NCBI GenBank assembly: GCA_019671005.1 | Contig: CM033752.1 | Location: forward strand, 25,924,969-25,988,968 | Origin: Hibiscus mutabilis | Lineage: Eukaryota; Streptophyta; Magnoliopsida; Malvales; Malvaceae | DNA length: 64,000 bases | Direction: 5' to 3' | Shown here: piece by piece, positions 47,539 to 58,750 of the stretch | How the letters are laid out: every line of letters starts with the position of its first letter | Position numbering within the stretch: position 1 is the stretch's first letter | Notes under the pieces: generated by a model | Seen by the model: the letters and a program-made list of their open reading frames with translations, nothing else | What the model was told of the DNA's origin: nothing | The model's database searches: none | Made by a program: the position numbers and the translations under genes

Positions 47539-49819
47539 TGTAACACCCTTCAAAATATATAAGAATAAAAAAGAGGGGGGTTGAAGAATAAAAGAAAAGT
47601 GGGTATTGCAGCAAAGAGGGTTTGAACCCGTGACCTTGGCTACACAAGCATGAAGGGTAACCAATTGAGCTAAGGCTCATTTCTGATATGATTTACCCTA
47701 ATTTAATAATAACCCTTTTTAGTTTGTTTATATTGTAAATAATAAAAACTAGATCTGACTCTTTATTTTCCCATTCATTCAGTTCCAGATTCTTCCTCTC
47801 TCACCTAACCCTACTATCGTTCGAATGTCCCTCACCGTCTAACAGTGTCGTGCACCGTCGATGTACTCACCGTTAAACCCCGACCAAAACCCCTCTGGCT
47901 ACGCGCGCGATTGCCGTTCTGACTACCGGTAATCGAAGTTTGAAACCCATCGAGATTTGGATTTAAATTAGATATTTCCGACATCGATTCTGATCGTCAC
48001 TGACCTCCGTTCAAGGTTTCACCACCGCACTTACCTCTCTCGCATCAAGACGATCCCGAACCAAGCCGCCGATCATCCAACCAATGCCATTTGGGCTTTC
48101 ACCGGAGATCGAGCCGACTTGGTAAATTTAGTGAGTTTTGTTTGTTTTTCAAATTGTTTGAGTGTGTTCTGGGTTGAATGGTGAGTTGGGAAAGAGATTT
48201 CGATAAAAAAAATAACATTTTGGGGCATTTTCGACCGCGTATGGCCACGTGTGGGCCCCACGTGCCTTCTAGGCAATTTATGGCCGCCGTGGATGGTGGG
48301 CAGCCTGAATCGGGCCTGAACCTGTTCTGAACAGATTCTGCCTTGAACCAGTTCTGCCCTGAACAGGTTCTGAACCGACCCGATCCAACTCAACTCGTTG
48401 ACCGAGTTAAATCAGTGAGTTAACTCGACTGTGTCAACCCAGTGAGCCAACTCACCTGAGTTAAACCGTTGACCGCTGACATCAACATTGACTGTTGACG
48501 TCAGCATTGACCGTTGACCATTGTATGATGACATAAGCGTGACGTTAGCGTTAACTTTGACTGCTGATGTAAGCGTTGACTTTGACCTAAAAAGTCAAGT
48601 TTTTTTAAAAGCCTTATTTTATGTTTTCAACGTCCTGAGTCTATTTTTGAAGTCAGTTTTGCAAAATTCAAACACGAAAGTCTCTGAAACTAACCTTGAA
48701 TCCGAGTGAGCTTATGTGTAGTTATTCAGTTTATGAGCTTATGAGCAATGACTGATTAATGGCTATATTAATTGAAGGATTTTGTGAATATATATCCAAG
48801 TTCATTGAGGATGTCGAATTTGAGTTCGAAAGGGATCGAATGGAGTATCTAACGGGTCAACCGGTGTAACTTGTAGACAATGTAATACATTGCTACCTTC
48901 TGTATGCTTTATGAAACATATTGGTATTGGTAAATGTTTGCATGATCATGTAGAAGCATATGGTTAATGTTGATGTCTAATCGATGATGGAAATAAGGGA
49001 TAATTTGGATAAAATTATAATATTTAGATGAGAAAGTAAATAAATGAAAAGGACCTAGAGTTTAATAAATGATTATTGAGGCAGTTACACTCCAAACTTA
49101 ATTTATAGTATTTAAGGAATCGATGCCATAAATATTTGGTGATGAAATTACTAAATTACCCTTGGGGTGAAAGGAATACTAAAGTTCTCATGAAAAGGAT
49201 TATGATTTGAAGTCTTATAGGCAGCCTTGATCAAGCTGACCTCCAATTAGGCTTTGTGCCTCCAGATAGGCTTTGTGCCAACAATTAGCCTTCATACCTC
49301 CAGTTAGGCTTTGTGCCTCCAGATAGGCTTCGTGCCTCCAGTTAGGCTTTGTGCCTCCAGATAGGCTTCGTGCCTCCAGTTAGGCTTTGTGCCTCCAGTT
49401 AGGCCTCATACGCTTTCAAGCCAAGGACCAGCCTCCAATTAGGCCTCTTATGCCTTTAGGCCTAGGAGCAGCCTCTAGTTTTGGGGAAGTTACACATTGG
49501 TGTTCGGTTGGAGAGTAGTTAGGTTAAATGAATTTGATTTTGGATCTATGACCGATATCAGTTTTAGAGTTCTATTGGAGTTTCTCGTGGAGTACGGTAC
49601 CTGTGTATTAGTGGGCATGTATGTCACATCTTATTATATGATTGAGTCTGGTTTTTAGCTATGTGTGAACAAAATTTTAATATGGTTTTAAAACAAATAT
49701 TACATTTTTTAAACATAATTCTAAGAATTTTCTCCTGTATTTTCTATGGGTTGCTCAGGTGACCCAAATGTGACCTCCTAAATTTAGATGTTTCGCATAG
49801 GCGGGTTTAAGGGGTTACA
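47539..49819 (+). mobile_element. N1 right LTR (2281 bp)
   Basis: Starts TGTAACACCCTTC, ends GGGGTTACA. It is the more complete copy, with the antisense tRNA-like segment (47611-47680), W-box cluster (48397-48589) and a 19-bp minisatellite (49237-49475, about twelve units). Confidence 0.85.
47611..47680 (-). ncRNA. Antisense tRNA-like segment in the N1 LTR
   Basis: On the minus strand, TTAGCTCAATTGG (47673-47661) fits a Pol III A box and CGGGTTCAAACCC (47630-47618) a B box, about 31 bases apart, as in a tRNA. A GGG/CCC T-stem is possible. The anticodon arm does not fold cleanly, so I regard it as a tRNA relic or SINE head rather than a working tRNA gene. The left LTR keeps the A-box half but has lost the B box. 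Confidence 0.5.
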
Positions 49820-49824
49820 AATAT

Positions 49825-51309
49825 GATCATTGATTACCATCCATACCGAGCAAATGTTGTAGCGGATGCTTTAAGTCGGAAAACATTTGCTACATTACGA
49901 GCTTTAAATGTGCAATTAAAAGGGAGATCTGATGGTTCGTTGTTAGTAGAGCTGCATTTGAGATCATCATTATTAGATCAAATTAAAGAAAGTCAACAAC
50001 GAGATGAAGATTGCAAAACCAAGATAAAGCAAGTGGAATCAGGTGGAATTAAAAATTTTGAGATTAAACTTGATGGATGCCTTTATTATAAGGATAAAGT
50101 GTATATTCCTGAAGATGCTGAGTTGAAATAGGATTTGCTTACTGAGGCACACTATAGTCCCTTGACTATGCATCCTAGGGGAAACAAGATGTATCAAGAT
50201 TTGAAGAGTCGATATTGGTGGCCTAGAATGAAAAGAATGATATCAGAGTTTGTTGCCAAGTATTTGACTTGTCAACAGGTAAAAGCTGAGCATCAAGTGC
50301 CATCAGGAAAGTTACAACCTATTTGTATTCCGCAATGGAAGTGGGATAGAATTACTATGGATTTTGTGATAAGATTGCCATTAACTCCTAGCAAGAAAGA
50401 TTCTATCTGGGTAATTATGGACAGGTTAACTAAATTTGCTCACTGTATACCAGTTAGAATAGATTATCAGATAAGCAAGTACGCTGAGTTGTATATCAAA
50501 GAAATAGTCTGATTACTTAGGGTGCCTACATCTATAGTATCAGATCGAGATCCAAAGTTCACATCAAGATTTTGGAAAGCATTGCACAGAGCTTTGGGGA
50601 CAAGACTGAACTTCAGTACTGCATTTCATCCTCAAACAAATGGTCAGTCTGAAAGGATAATTCAGATACTTGATGATATGTTAAGAGCATGTATAATTGA
50701 ATTTGAAGGATCATGGAAAAATACTTGCCATTAGCAGAATTTGCTTACAATAATAGTTATCAGGCAAGTATTCAAATGGCACCTTACGAAGCTCTTTATG
50801 GTCGAAAGTGCAGATCGCCCTTGAACTGGTTTGAGTTGCATGATTGCAAGTTGATTAAGCCAGATATGTTACAAGAAATGGAGGAAAAAGTCAAGATTAT
50901 GCAAGACAATCTTAAAAAGGCCGCTGATCGACAAAAATCATATGCAGATTTGAAGAGAAAAGATATTCAGTTTGAAGTTGGAGAAAAGGTTTTCTTAAAA
51001 GTTTCTCCTTGGAACAAAATAATGAAATTCGATCGTAAAGGTAAGTTAAGTCCCAGATATATTAGACCGTATGAAATACTAAAAAAGGTTGGTCCTGTGG
51101 CATATCAGTTAGCTCTTCCATCGGGGATGAGTAAAATTAATAATGTTTTCCATGTTTTGATGCTCTAGAGGTATAGATCAAATCCATCACATGTGATTGT
51201 ACCGGAGGATATTGAGTTGCAATCAGACTTGACATATGAAGAAGAACTGATAAAGATACTAGCTTATGGTGTAAAAGAATTCATGAATAAGCAAATTCCT
51301 GTTGTTCAG
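49825..51309 (+). pseudogene. G1 RNase H end and integrase, truncated before the chromodomain ends
   Basis: Reading resumes with IIDYHPYRANVVADALSRKT and a variable linker, then the integrase zinc region (HYSPLTMHPRGNKMYQ, WWPRMK, YLTCQQ: the first Cys of the pair is Tyr), the core with MDRLTKFAHCIPV, SDRDPKFTSRFW and QTNGQSERIIQIL (all three catalytic acidic residues present), YNNSYQASIQMAPYEALYG, KLSPRYIRPYEIL, and the chromodomain start ILAYGVKEFMNKQIPVV. Stops are at about 50130 and 50511 and a 1-base deletion near 50710. The text ends at 51309 with no RNR or WEP block. Confidence 0.87.
51300..51309. other. Inverted junction with 10-bp microhomology
   Basis: TGTTGTTCAG belongs both to the plus-strand G1 chromodomain region and to the minus-strand gypsy copy, where it also occurs at 58721-58730. 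Left of it the sequence follows G1, right of it the inverted gypsy. Confidence 0.75.
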
Positions 51310-53502
51310 CTTGTCTCCTCTTTTCAAGACATCTTTCATCCATAGACTGTAAATCCTTGATTTGATCAATTAAAGTTTGCTTTAATTCACATTCTGTTGT
51401 TAAGGAACCATTTCATCCCAGATAAAATTGTGCATTCATCATGCCCAAGACAGACAGTGTCTTTCGACTAAAAGTATTTGCTACTACATTAGCATCTCCA
51501 GGATAATAATCAATAACCACATCATAATCCCTTTTAAAATTCAACCCATCTTCGTTGTCGCAGATTCAGATCTTTTTGTATCATCAGATACTTAAACTTT
51601 CATGATCCGTGTAAATATGACACTTTTTACCATGTAAATAATATCGCCAGATTCTCAAGCAAATCATAGCTGCCATTTCCAAATCATGTGTTGAATAGTT
51701 CTTTTCATAAATTTTGAGCTGCCTTGATGCATAAGCTACTACCTAATCTTCTTGTATAGGCACGCAACCCAAACATGGCATAAAGCATGGCATAAAGCAT
51801 GGCATAAAGCCTGGTTCTGGTTGAATTAGAACTGGTGCTTTAATCATAACTTTCTTTAATCTTTCGAAACTTTCCTGACAACTAGAACTCACATTTAGAA
51901 AACATGGCATAAAGCTGCTAATATCTTAAAGTTTGTAGTAGCACACGAATACGGTAATCATACTCAACTTCAGTCTTCGAATAAACCAAAATATCATCTA
52001 TGAAGATAACAACAATCCAGATAGGGTTGGAATAGCTTGTTCATCAAATCCATGAATACAACAAGGGTATTTGTAAGTCCAAACGGCATCACCAGAAACT
52101 CGTAATGTCCATAACGAGTTCTGAATCATATCTTCGATACATTTTCTTACTTAACCTTGAGCTGATAATATTCCTGATCAAAGATCTATCTTTAAAAATA
52201 CTATTGCATCTTTAAGCTGATCAAATAAATCCTCAATTCTTGGTAGGGAATACTTGTTCTTAATAGTTACTTTATTTAACTGCCAGTAATCTATACATGA
52301 TCATAAGAAACCAACTTTCTTCTTTACAAATAATACTGGAGCACCCCATGGTAATACATTCGGTCGAATGCAACTCCGGTCTTGCAATTCTTATAATTGA
52401 GTGTTTAGTTCCCTTAACTCAGTTGGTGTCATCCTATATAGTACCATTGATATTGGCTTAGTTCTAGGATAGACATCAATCCCAAACTATATTTCCCTAT
52501 CAAGAGGTAACCCTAGTAACTCATTCGGAATTATATTAGGAAATTTCTTTACAGTCATGATGTCTTCAATCTTTTTAGGTGACTTTTGAGTATCCACCAC
52601 ATAAATGAAACATGCTTCACATCCATTGAATAACAGCCTTTGAGCTATCATTGCAGAGATTACTACCTCTAAATAGTCAGTTCTTTCTCCCACAAGGATT
52701 ACTTCAAAACCAACAGGTCCTTGAAGTACCAACCTTTTCTTCTTACACTTTATATCTACATTATATGTAGATAACCAATCCATTCCAAGAATGACTTCAT
52801 ATTCACGGAATGGAAGTTCCATTAAATCTGTCGGGAACTTAATTCCTAATAAACCTTTCTTGCATAATCTAATTACTTGTGCATTGTGTCGAAGAGAATT
52901 ATTGACAATCACATTACTAAATATTCTCCATAGAAATCTTTATTTGGGATACTATCATAGTGCCAATATATATATTAGTCAAACCCAAATCAATTAAAAC
53001 AATTACAGGTTCTTTCCATAGCCTTCGCTCTTTTCATAACCTCTTGGAAATTTGATAAGTTTATGCCTAATAGAATCTCCTTGGGCCTTGGACGAAGCTT
53101 CTCTATAAACCATTCACATCGAGACCTTTTGATCGGCATCAATTTATTTGCGTACCGACTCAATCTATTAAAATCTAACTCGTACTCATAGACAATACGA
53201 GTACCTTGTTTCAAACTTAGGACTGTTGCACAATTCTCTTTTAACTAGCTGCCAACATACTTGGCTTTAAACATTCTTCTTCCTGCTTTTGATTCCTATA
53301 ATTAAACATTTAGCACAGTCCATCAGTACTTAACATCATCTATTTCTACTAAAACTTATTCATGTTATTAGGGAGCATAATCAAGTTACACAGTAGTACA
53401 TCAGTAACATGACATCCTAGGGGCATGTACTTAACATTAAATCACATTAAACTCGATTGAGCCTCTATAATTGGCTAAACCTATAGCTCTGATACCAATG
53501 AA
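51310..53502 (-). pseudogene. Partial gypsy interior G3': gag, protease, RT, RNase H
   Basis: In minus-strand order from the PBS (53497-53486, exact TGGTATCAGAGC): gag core end (VYEYELDFNRLSRYA...FIEKLRPRP..., 53214-52990); a direct fusion of the gag KAMER region to the start of protease; protease end and RT linker (ILGMDWLSTYN, VGERTD, KFPNIIPNELLGLP, 52912-52487); RT and RNase H as broken blocks down to 51500; and a cut at 51310. It shares the gag-protease deletion with G3 (57594-60924). A 12-bp unit CATGGCATAAAG is repeated around 51774-51813. Confidence 0.8.
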
Positions 53503-56500
53503 TGTAACACCCTTAACGTATACTCGTAGACCGAATATACACTAAAAATGTTATAGAGTTGTTAAGAAAACTTGACTTGAAATATTTTTTTCAAACTTTT
53601 AAGCTTGTAGTTTAACCCTGTTTTTGGTTTTGAATTAAAAACTACATCAGTCTATAGCAGCTAGTTTTGACCCTGAATTGTATTATAAAATTTATAAATG
53701 TGTTATTGAAATAAAAATATAATTCAGAGAGAAAACTATGTACCCTGCCTAGACCCTTTCTTGATTTTAAAATTACTACGCGATTAGGGTTAAACTATAC
53801 TTAACTATATCGAAATATATAACTACTTATAGCAAACAAATTTCTAGATTCATACATTGTAATAGTGCATGAACACGTTATAAACTTAAGATTACAAAAC
53901 AGTTTGACTCTTTAAATCCACTATATATATGTACATGCCCACTAGACGTCAAACTTACAACTTAAGATGTACATACATGATTACTAATGTAACTTGATTT
54001 TCCAATTTAATAGCTCATTCTTGCCATTCTACTTAGGAGAACCTACGTGAGAAATAACACACGCTAAGTACGAACTTAGTGAGGCAATAATCTTATTTAT
54101 CAAAACATAAAATAAAGCAATACATGTTATACATTAACATAGCATAGTTTATGTCTAAGGTAGTATCGTACTAAAAAGTTTTCATAGTCAGTCAATATTC
54201 ATGTGCAAGTCATAATTTTTCTAAATTAGTCTAGTTTCCAATACTCCATCATTATCAAGTGAATCATATAAATGGCATAGTTCATATTCATAGTATATTT
54301 CATATACATGGCATGATTCACATACATGGCATAATTCATTTATATGACATGATTCATATACATGACACAATACGTGCACATGGCATGATTCATATGCATG
54401 GCATGATTCATATACGTAACATAATTTGTATACATGACATGATTCGTATGCATAGCATATTTCATATATATGTGTGACATACTTCGTATGCATGGCATAA
54501 TTCATGTACTTGGCATAATTCATATACATTTCGTGATTCATATACGTGGCATGATTCATATACGTGACAACATTCATATACGTGACTTAATTCATATACA
54601 TAACATGATTCACATTCATGACATGGTTCATATACGTAACATGATTCATATTCATGGCATGATCCATTTATATAACATGATTCTCATACGTGGAATATTT
54701 CATTTGCATGACATGATCTTCATACGTGGCATGATTCATATACATAACTTGATTCATTTACATGTCATGATTCATATACGTGATTTAATTCATATACATG
54801 ACATGATCCATGTACATGACATATTTCATATACATAGCATGGTTCATATTCATGACATGATTCATATACGTAACATGATTCATTTACATGACATGATTTA
54901 TTTACGTGACATGATTCTTTTATCATTGCCCAAAGTACGCTATATGAGATTGAGGTACGCGAGTCATCTTGAAATGCCACCGTAGTGTCTAACGTGAACG
55001 TAAAGATGAGTACGTACTCGGGGATTCTCTTTGCTCCCCATAAACATGAAGCACCTCTATATTGCACTCAGGCACAGTGGGCGTGGATCCCCAGGGTGCA
55101 TGTGACACAATCATTTTGTCACGATATATGTTTGATAACATGAACATGAAGGTGTTGCTACTAAAGACTCTACGGCATGCCAACTATACCATGGACTCTC
55201 ATCAACAATACTTGGGCATTTCTTTCATCATCAACTCAACATCATAATCAATCATACATATAGACATTTCATATTTCATGCTTCATCATAAATATTCATG
55301 GTAAACATAGATCATCATGTAAATAAACATTTCATATCTCATACTTCAGCATAATTGGTCATGGCAAACATAAATTAACATATATATAGATAATGCAATA
55401 TCATTTTAATTTAAGGTCGACTATTCGCTAGTCTTCCTAATTGCAATTTAAAACATATAAATGCACTCACCTAGGCCATGTAATGGTATGCCTCACTAAG
55501 CTTACAGGAGTTTCCTTTTCTTTCTTTTTTTATCATTTGGTTCTCCTTCAATCTCTTTTGGAACTTTATAAAACAAATTGAACATATACATTACCATTCT
55601 CATATTCGACTTAAATCTAACATTCCTAACTTCATTCTTCAACATAACTATTCGAATATAAAATTTTCTGAAAATTTCCCCAATATTATTCAAAGTTGCC
55701 GAATTGGTCTCTAGGTCCTTAGTGACCATTTTGAACATTAAACAATTGTTCAAGCCTAATTTGAACAATTTCTATAATCATTTACTAATTTTGGACTATT
55801 ACCTTTTAGTCCTTAAACTTTATAAAAGTGACATTTTAGTCACTACATCACTTTTGTACATAAATTCATGTACAAATAAACCATTCATCTATTTTCTAAC
55901 ATTCTTGAAATTTTTCCTTCAACTTTCAACATTATTCAATTTGGTCCTTCACTAACTTTTTATTTTTAAAAAGTCCCTAAATTTCATTTTCTTGTCATAT
56001 CAATCCCTTAACTTTCATAACATGCTTGAATCTTCAATTCTATCAATTTTCCATAAATTCAAGACCAATCCCTATTTTTTCCTAAATTGCCGAATAGGTC
56101 TTTCCACTTCCAAAATTTTTCATTTTGCTCCCTAATCATCAATTCAAACTAATTTCATCATAAATCAATAATTCCAATACTAAAATAAAATTTTCAAAAA
56201 TTTCTCCTAATTTCTCAATCTATTTGAAATGGTCTCTATAATTTTAATTGAGGAAATTATTTAATCTGACATCAAATTCAAGCTCTCAACATCATAATCT
56301 ATTCAATTTCATCCTCAATTTAATGGTTAGGGTTTATAAACTAAAACATGTAATTAATCTAAAATAAATCTTGATTCCATGTTTACAACATCAATTATAC
56401 TAAATACAACTCTGATTTCATCATAAGCTTTAATTTCCATAATCACCTTCATCAATAACAAGAGCTAAAATTAACTTTTATCATGCAATATTACTATCAA

Positions 56501-57593
56501 ATCGAAGAGAGTCAATTGTACAACAATTTACCTAAATTAATTTTGTTTGAAACTTGTCATGATTCTTCAATTTTGGGCTTGAAAATTGAAAACCCTATTT
56601 CCCTTTTCTTTCTTGAGGTATTCGAACAGCCCTTGGAATAAAAAGATGATTTTTGTTCATCTTTTATTCTATTTAATCCATGTGTAAAGTTAAATGAATT
56701 TTAAATTCATTTAACTAGTGAAATTACTAATTTGCCCTTTTAATCCAATGGCCAAGATTCAATCTCATCAAATCAATGGCCATGATTTAATCCATGTGTA
56801 AATCTTCTTCCAAAATTACCCTCAAAGTTTCAAAATATTTCAAAAATACCATCCATGGAAAATGTCCAATTTGCCCTCCAACTAGACTTTATTTACTAAC
56901 AAACTTGAAAATTGTCATTCCATAAAAAATTGAACCAAATTGGTTCCATTCTAACCAGCCTCATTCCCAAAATATCATAAATTTTAATTTATGATATTTA
57001 TTCAATCCAATTATTCGAATTTTACTCAATACGATTTCCAATTATTCTTTCTTTGAGCTTTATAAACCATTCCATCATATTCTAACTAAATCTAGTTAGA
57101 ATCCCAAAAACTTAATAAAATATTCATAAAATAATATTTTATGAATTTCTCATAATCTTTGGAACTGTCTTTAAAATTTCAATGCGATCCGATATACCAA
57201 TAATTACTGAGAATTTTATCGGATACATTTCCTCTAGAAATCTTATCTCAACAATCCATTACGAATATTACTAACTTAAATTGAATCCTTTTTATCAGTC
57301 AAAATATCAAATATGGGACCTTTCCAATAGGTCTCCCATCCCTGTGCTACTCTAGTTTGAGCAAGCTTAACAATTTTTATTCGATCCAAAATTCGAATAA
57401 TATAAGCCTCATATGAAAAATCTGGGTAACACGAAAATAACACTATTAGGGGTAAACCATTCATTTACACGGTTAAATTACATAACTTTTTAAAATTACA
57501 CTTTAGTCCCTAACTTTTCCAAAGTTTACACTTTAACCCCTAAACTTTCAAAAATTACATTTTAGTCACTAAGAAAAAATTAGGGATATTACA
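53503..57593 (-). mobile_element. G3 LTR, shared between two interiors
   Basis: 4091 bp. On the minus strand it starts TGTAATATCCC (57593), preceded by the G3 polypurine tract, and ends at 53503, followed by the G3' PBS. It therefore acts as 3' LTR of G3 and 5' LTR of G3'. It carries the hairpin (54064-54079), the 18-bp minisatellite, the anchor block (about 55168-55188) and the donor-like motif (55462-55476). Confidence 0.87.
54262..54930 (-). repeat. 18-bp minisatellite in the G3 LTR
   Basis: Roughly 36 units of the type CATGATTCATATACGTGG. Because 18 is a multiple of three, the array stays open in several frames and translates as MIHIHG-like hexapeptides on one strand and ESCHVY-like ones on the other. 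These are by-products of the repeat, not genes. Confidence 0.9.
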
Positions 57594-57612
57594 ATTCCAT
57601 CCCCCTTAAGAA
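57594..57612 (-). other. Polypurine tract of G3
   Basis: On the minus strand AAGGGGGATGGAAT ends directly at the LTR start at 57593. Confidence 0.8.
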
Positions 57613-58750
57613 AATTTGTCCTTGAATTTTCAACGTTTACCCATTTCAAACAACTTCGTATTTTGCTTATTCATTCTCTCTTCAGTTTCCCAAATGACTT
57701 TCTCTACTTTATGATTCTCCAGAGGACTTTAACCAGTGGAACTTTCTTGTTCTTTAATTCTTTGACTCCCTATGCTATGATTTTCACTGGTTTTTATTCA
57801 TATGTCAAATATGGTTGTAGTTCAATCTCCTTGGAAGTAATTACATGTGAAGAATCCGACTGATACCTCTAAAGCATGAATACGTGAAACACATCATGAA
57901 TCTTGCTCAAATCTAAAAATAAAGCCAATTGGTAAGCCATTGGTCCCACTCCTTTTAGAATTTCATATGGCCTAATAAATCTGGGACTAAGCTTTTCCTT
58001 TCGACTAAAACATAATCACCATCTTCCAAGGTGAAACCTTTAAAAACATTTTTTCTCTAACTTCATATTCAATATCCTTTTTCTTCTTATTTGAATAGAC
58101 CTTTTATCGATCCATGGTAGCCTTGAGATTTGCTGAATAATCTTTACTTTATCCTCCATGTCTTGTGTTAAATCAACTCCTCTAACGTTTGAGTTATTCT
58201 AAACATTTTGATCTTGTAACCCAAACCGATTTAGAGAAGTTTGGTATTTTCTTTCATATGCCATCTTGATACTTGCTTGATAACTATTATTATAAGCAAA
58301 TTTGGTTAAAATCATGTACTTTTCTCATGATTTTGCAAACTCAATTATACAAGCTCTTAAAATGTTTTATAGAATCTGTATGATCATTTCAAAATGCCCA
58401 TCTGATTGTGGATTCGTGCCTAAAGCTTCAAATAACGTACCCCAATACCTTGAAGTAAACCTTGGGTCTCTATCTGACACTATCGATGCTGAGACACCAT
58501 GTAGTTTTACTATCTCTCGAACATAGAGTTCTGCATATTTATCTAGAGAATAATCCATTCAAACTGGAATAAAGTGATCAAACTTGTCAAACAATCCATA
58601 ATGACTCATATTGAATTCTTTTTAATTGGTGTAGTTGACAATCCCGTTATAAAATCCATCATTACTCATCCCTACTTCCATTGGGGAATAGAGATAGGCT
58701 GAAGCAATCCAGAAGGTACATGTTGTTCAGCTTGTCTCCTCTTTTCAAGA
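57613..58750 (-). pseudogene. G3 integrase and chromodomain remnant
   Basis: Minus-strand order: a core start after an internal deletion (HVPSGLLQPISIPQW, about 58720-58680), an open stretch 58558-58367 with DYSLDKYAELYVREIVKLHGV and SDRDPRFTSRYW, then GTNPQSDGHFEMIIQIL, in which the segment between the second Asp and the catalytic Glu is shortened. YNNSYQASIKM, KLSPRFIRPYEIL and a broken chromodomain (VPLVKVLW) follow. The H2C2 zinc region is missing. Many stops; inactive. Confidence 0.78.

Larger units (their letters stand above)
45516..49819 (+). mobile_element. Nested non-autonomous LTR element N1 with a 190-bp interior
   Basis: N1 sits inside G1 RNase H. Removing 45516-49824 restores the G1 frame. 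Its target copies are GATCT (45511-45515) and AATAT (49820-49824), equal at three of five positions. Structure: LTR 45516-47348, interior 47349-47538 with PBS and polypurine tract, LTR 47539-49819. There is no coding capacity, so it must depend on proteins of another element. The LTRs are GC-richer than the gypsy LTRs, carry W-box clusters and a 19-bp minisatellite, and resemble S2. Confidence 0.88.
39479..51309 (+). mobile_element. Ty3/gypsy chromovirus G1 (Tekay-like), 3' end lost
   Basis: Order: 5' LTR, PBS, gag, protease, RT, RNase H (split by N1), integrase, then an abrupt end at 51300-51309 before the chromodomain is complete and before any polypurine tract or 3' LTR. The 5 bases before the element are AAGGT, but the partner target copy is gone. 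The RT-RNase H frame is continuous with six stops and no frameshift, so decay is mainly point mutation. It is closely related to G2 and G3. Confidence 0.88.

Noticed and set aside
47611..47680. Functional tRNA gene on the minus strand
   Set aside because: A and B boxes are present, but no seven-base acceptor stem or clean anticodon arm could be drawn, so it is listed only as tRNA-like.
54470..54985. 171-codon ORF of repeating MIHIHG-like hexapeptides, with another of 98 codons at 61692-61988
   Set aside because: It is the translation of the 18-bp minisatellite, which is open on both strands because the period is divisible by three. It lies inside LTRs and has no start context or domain.
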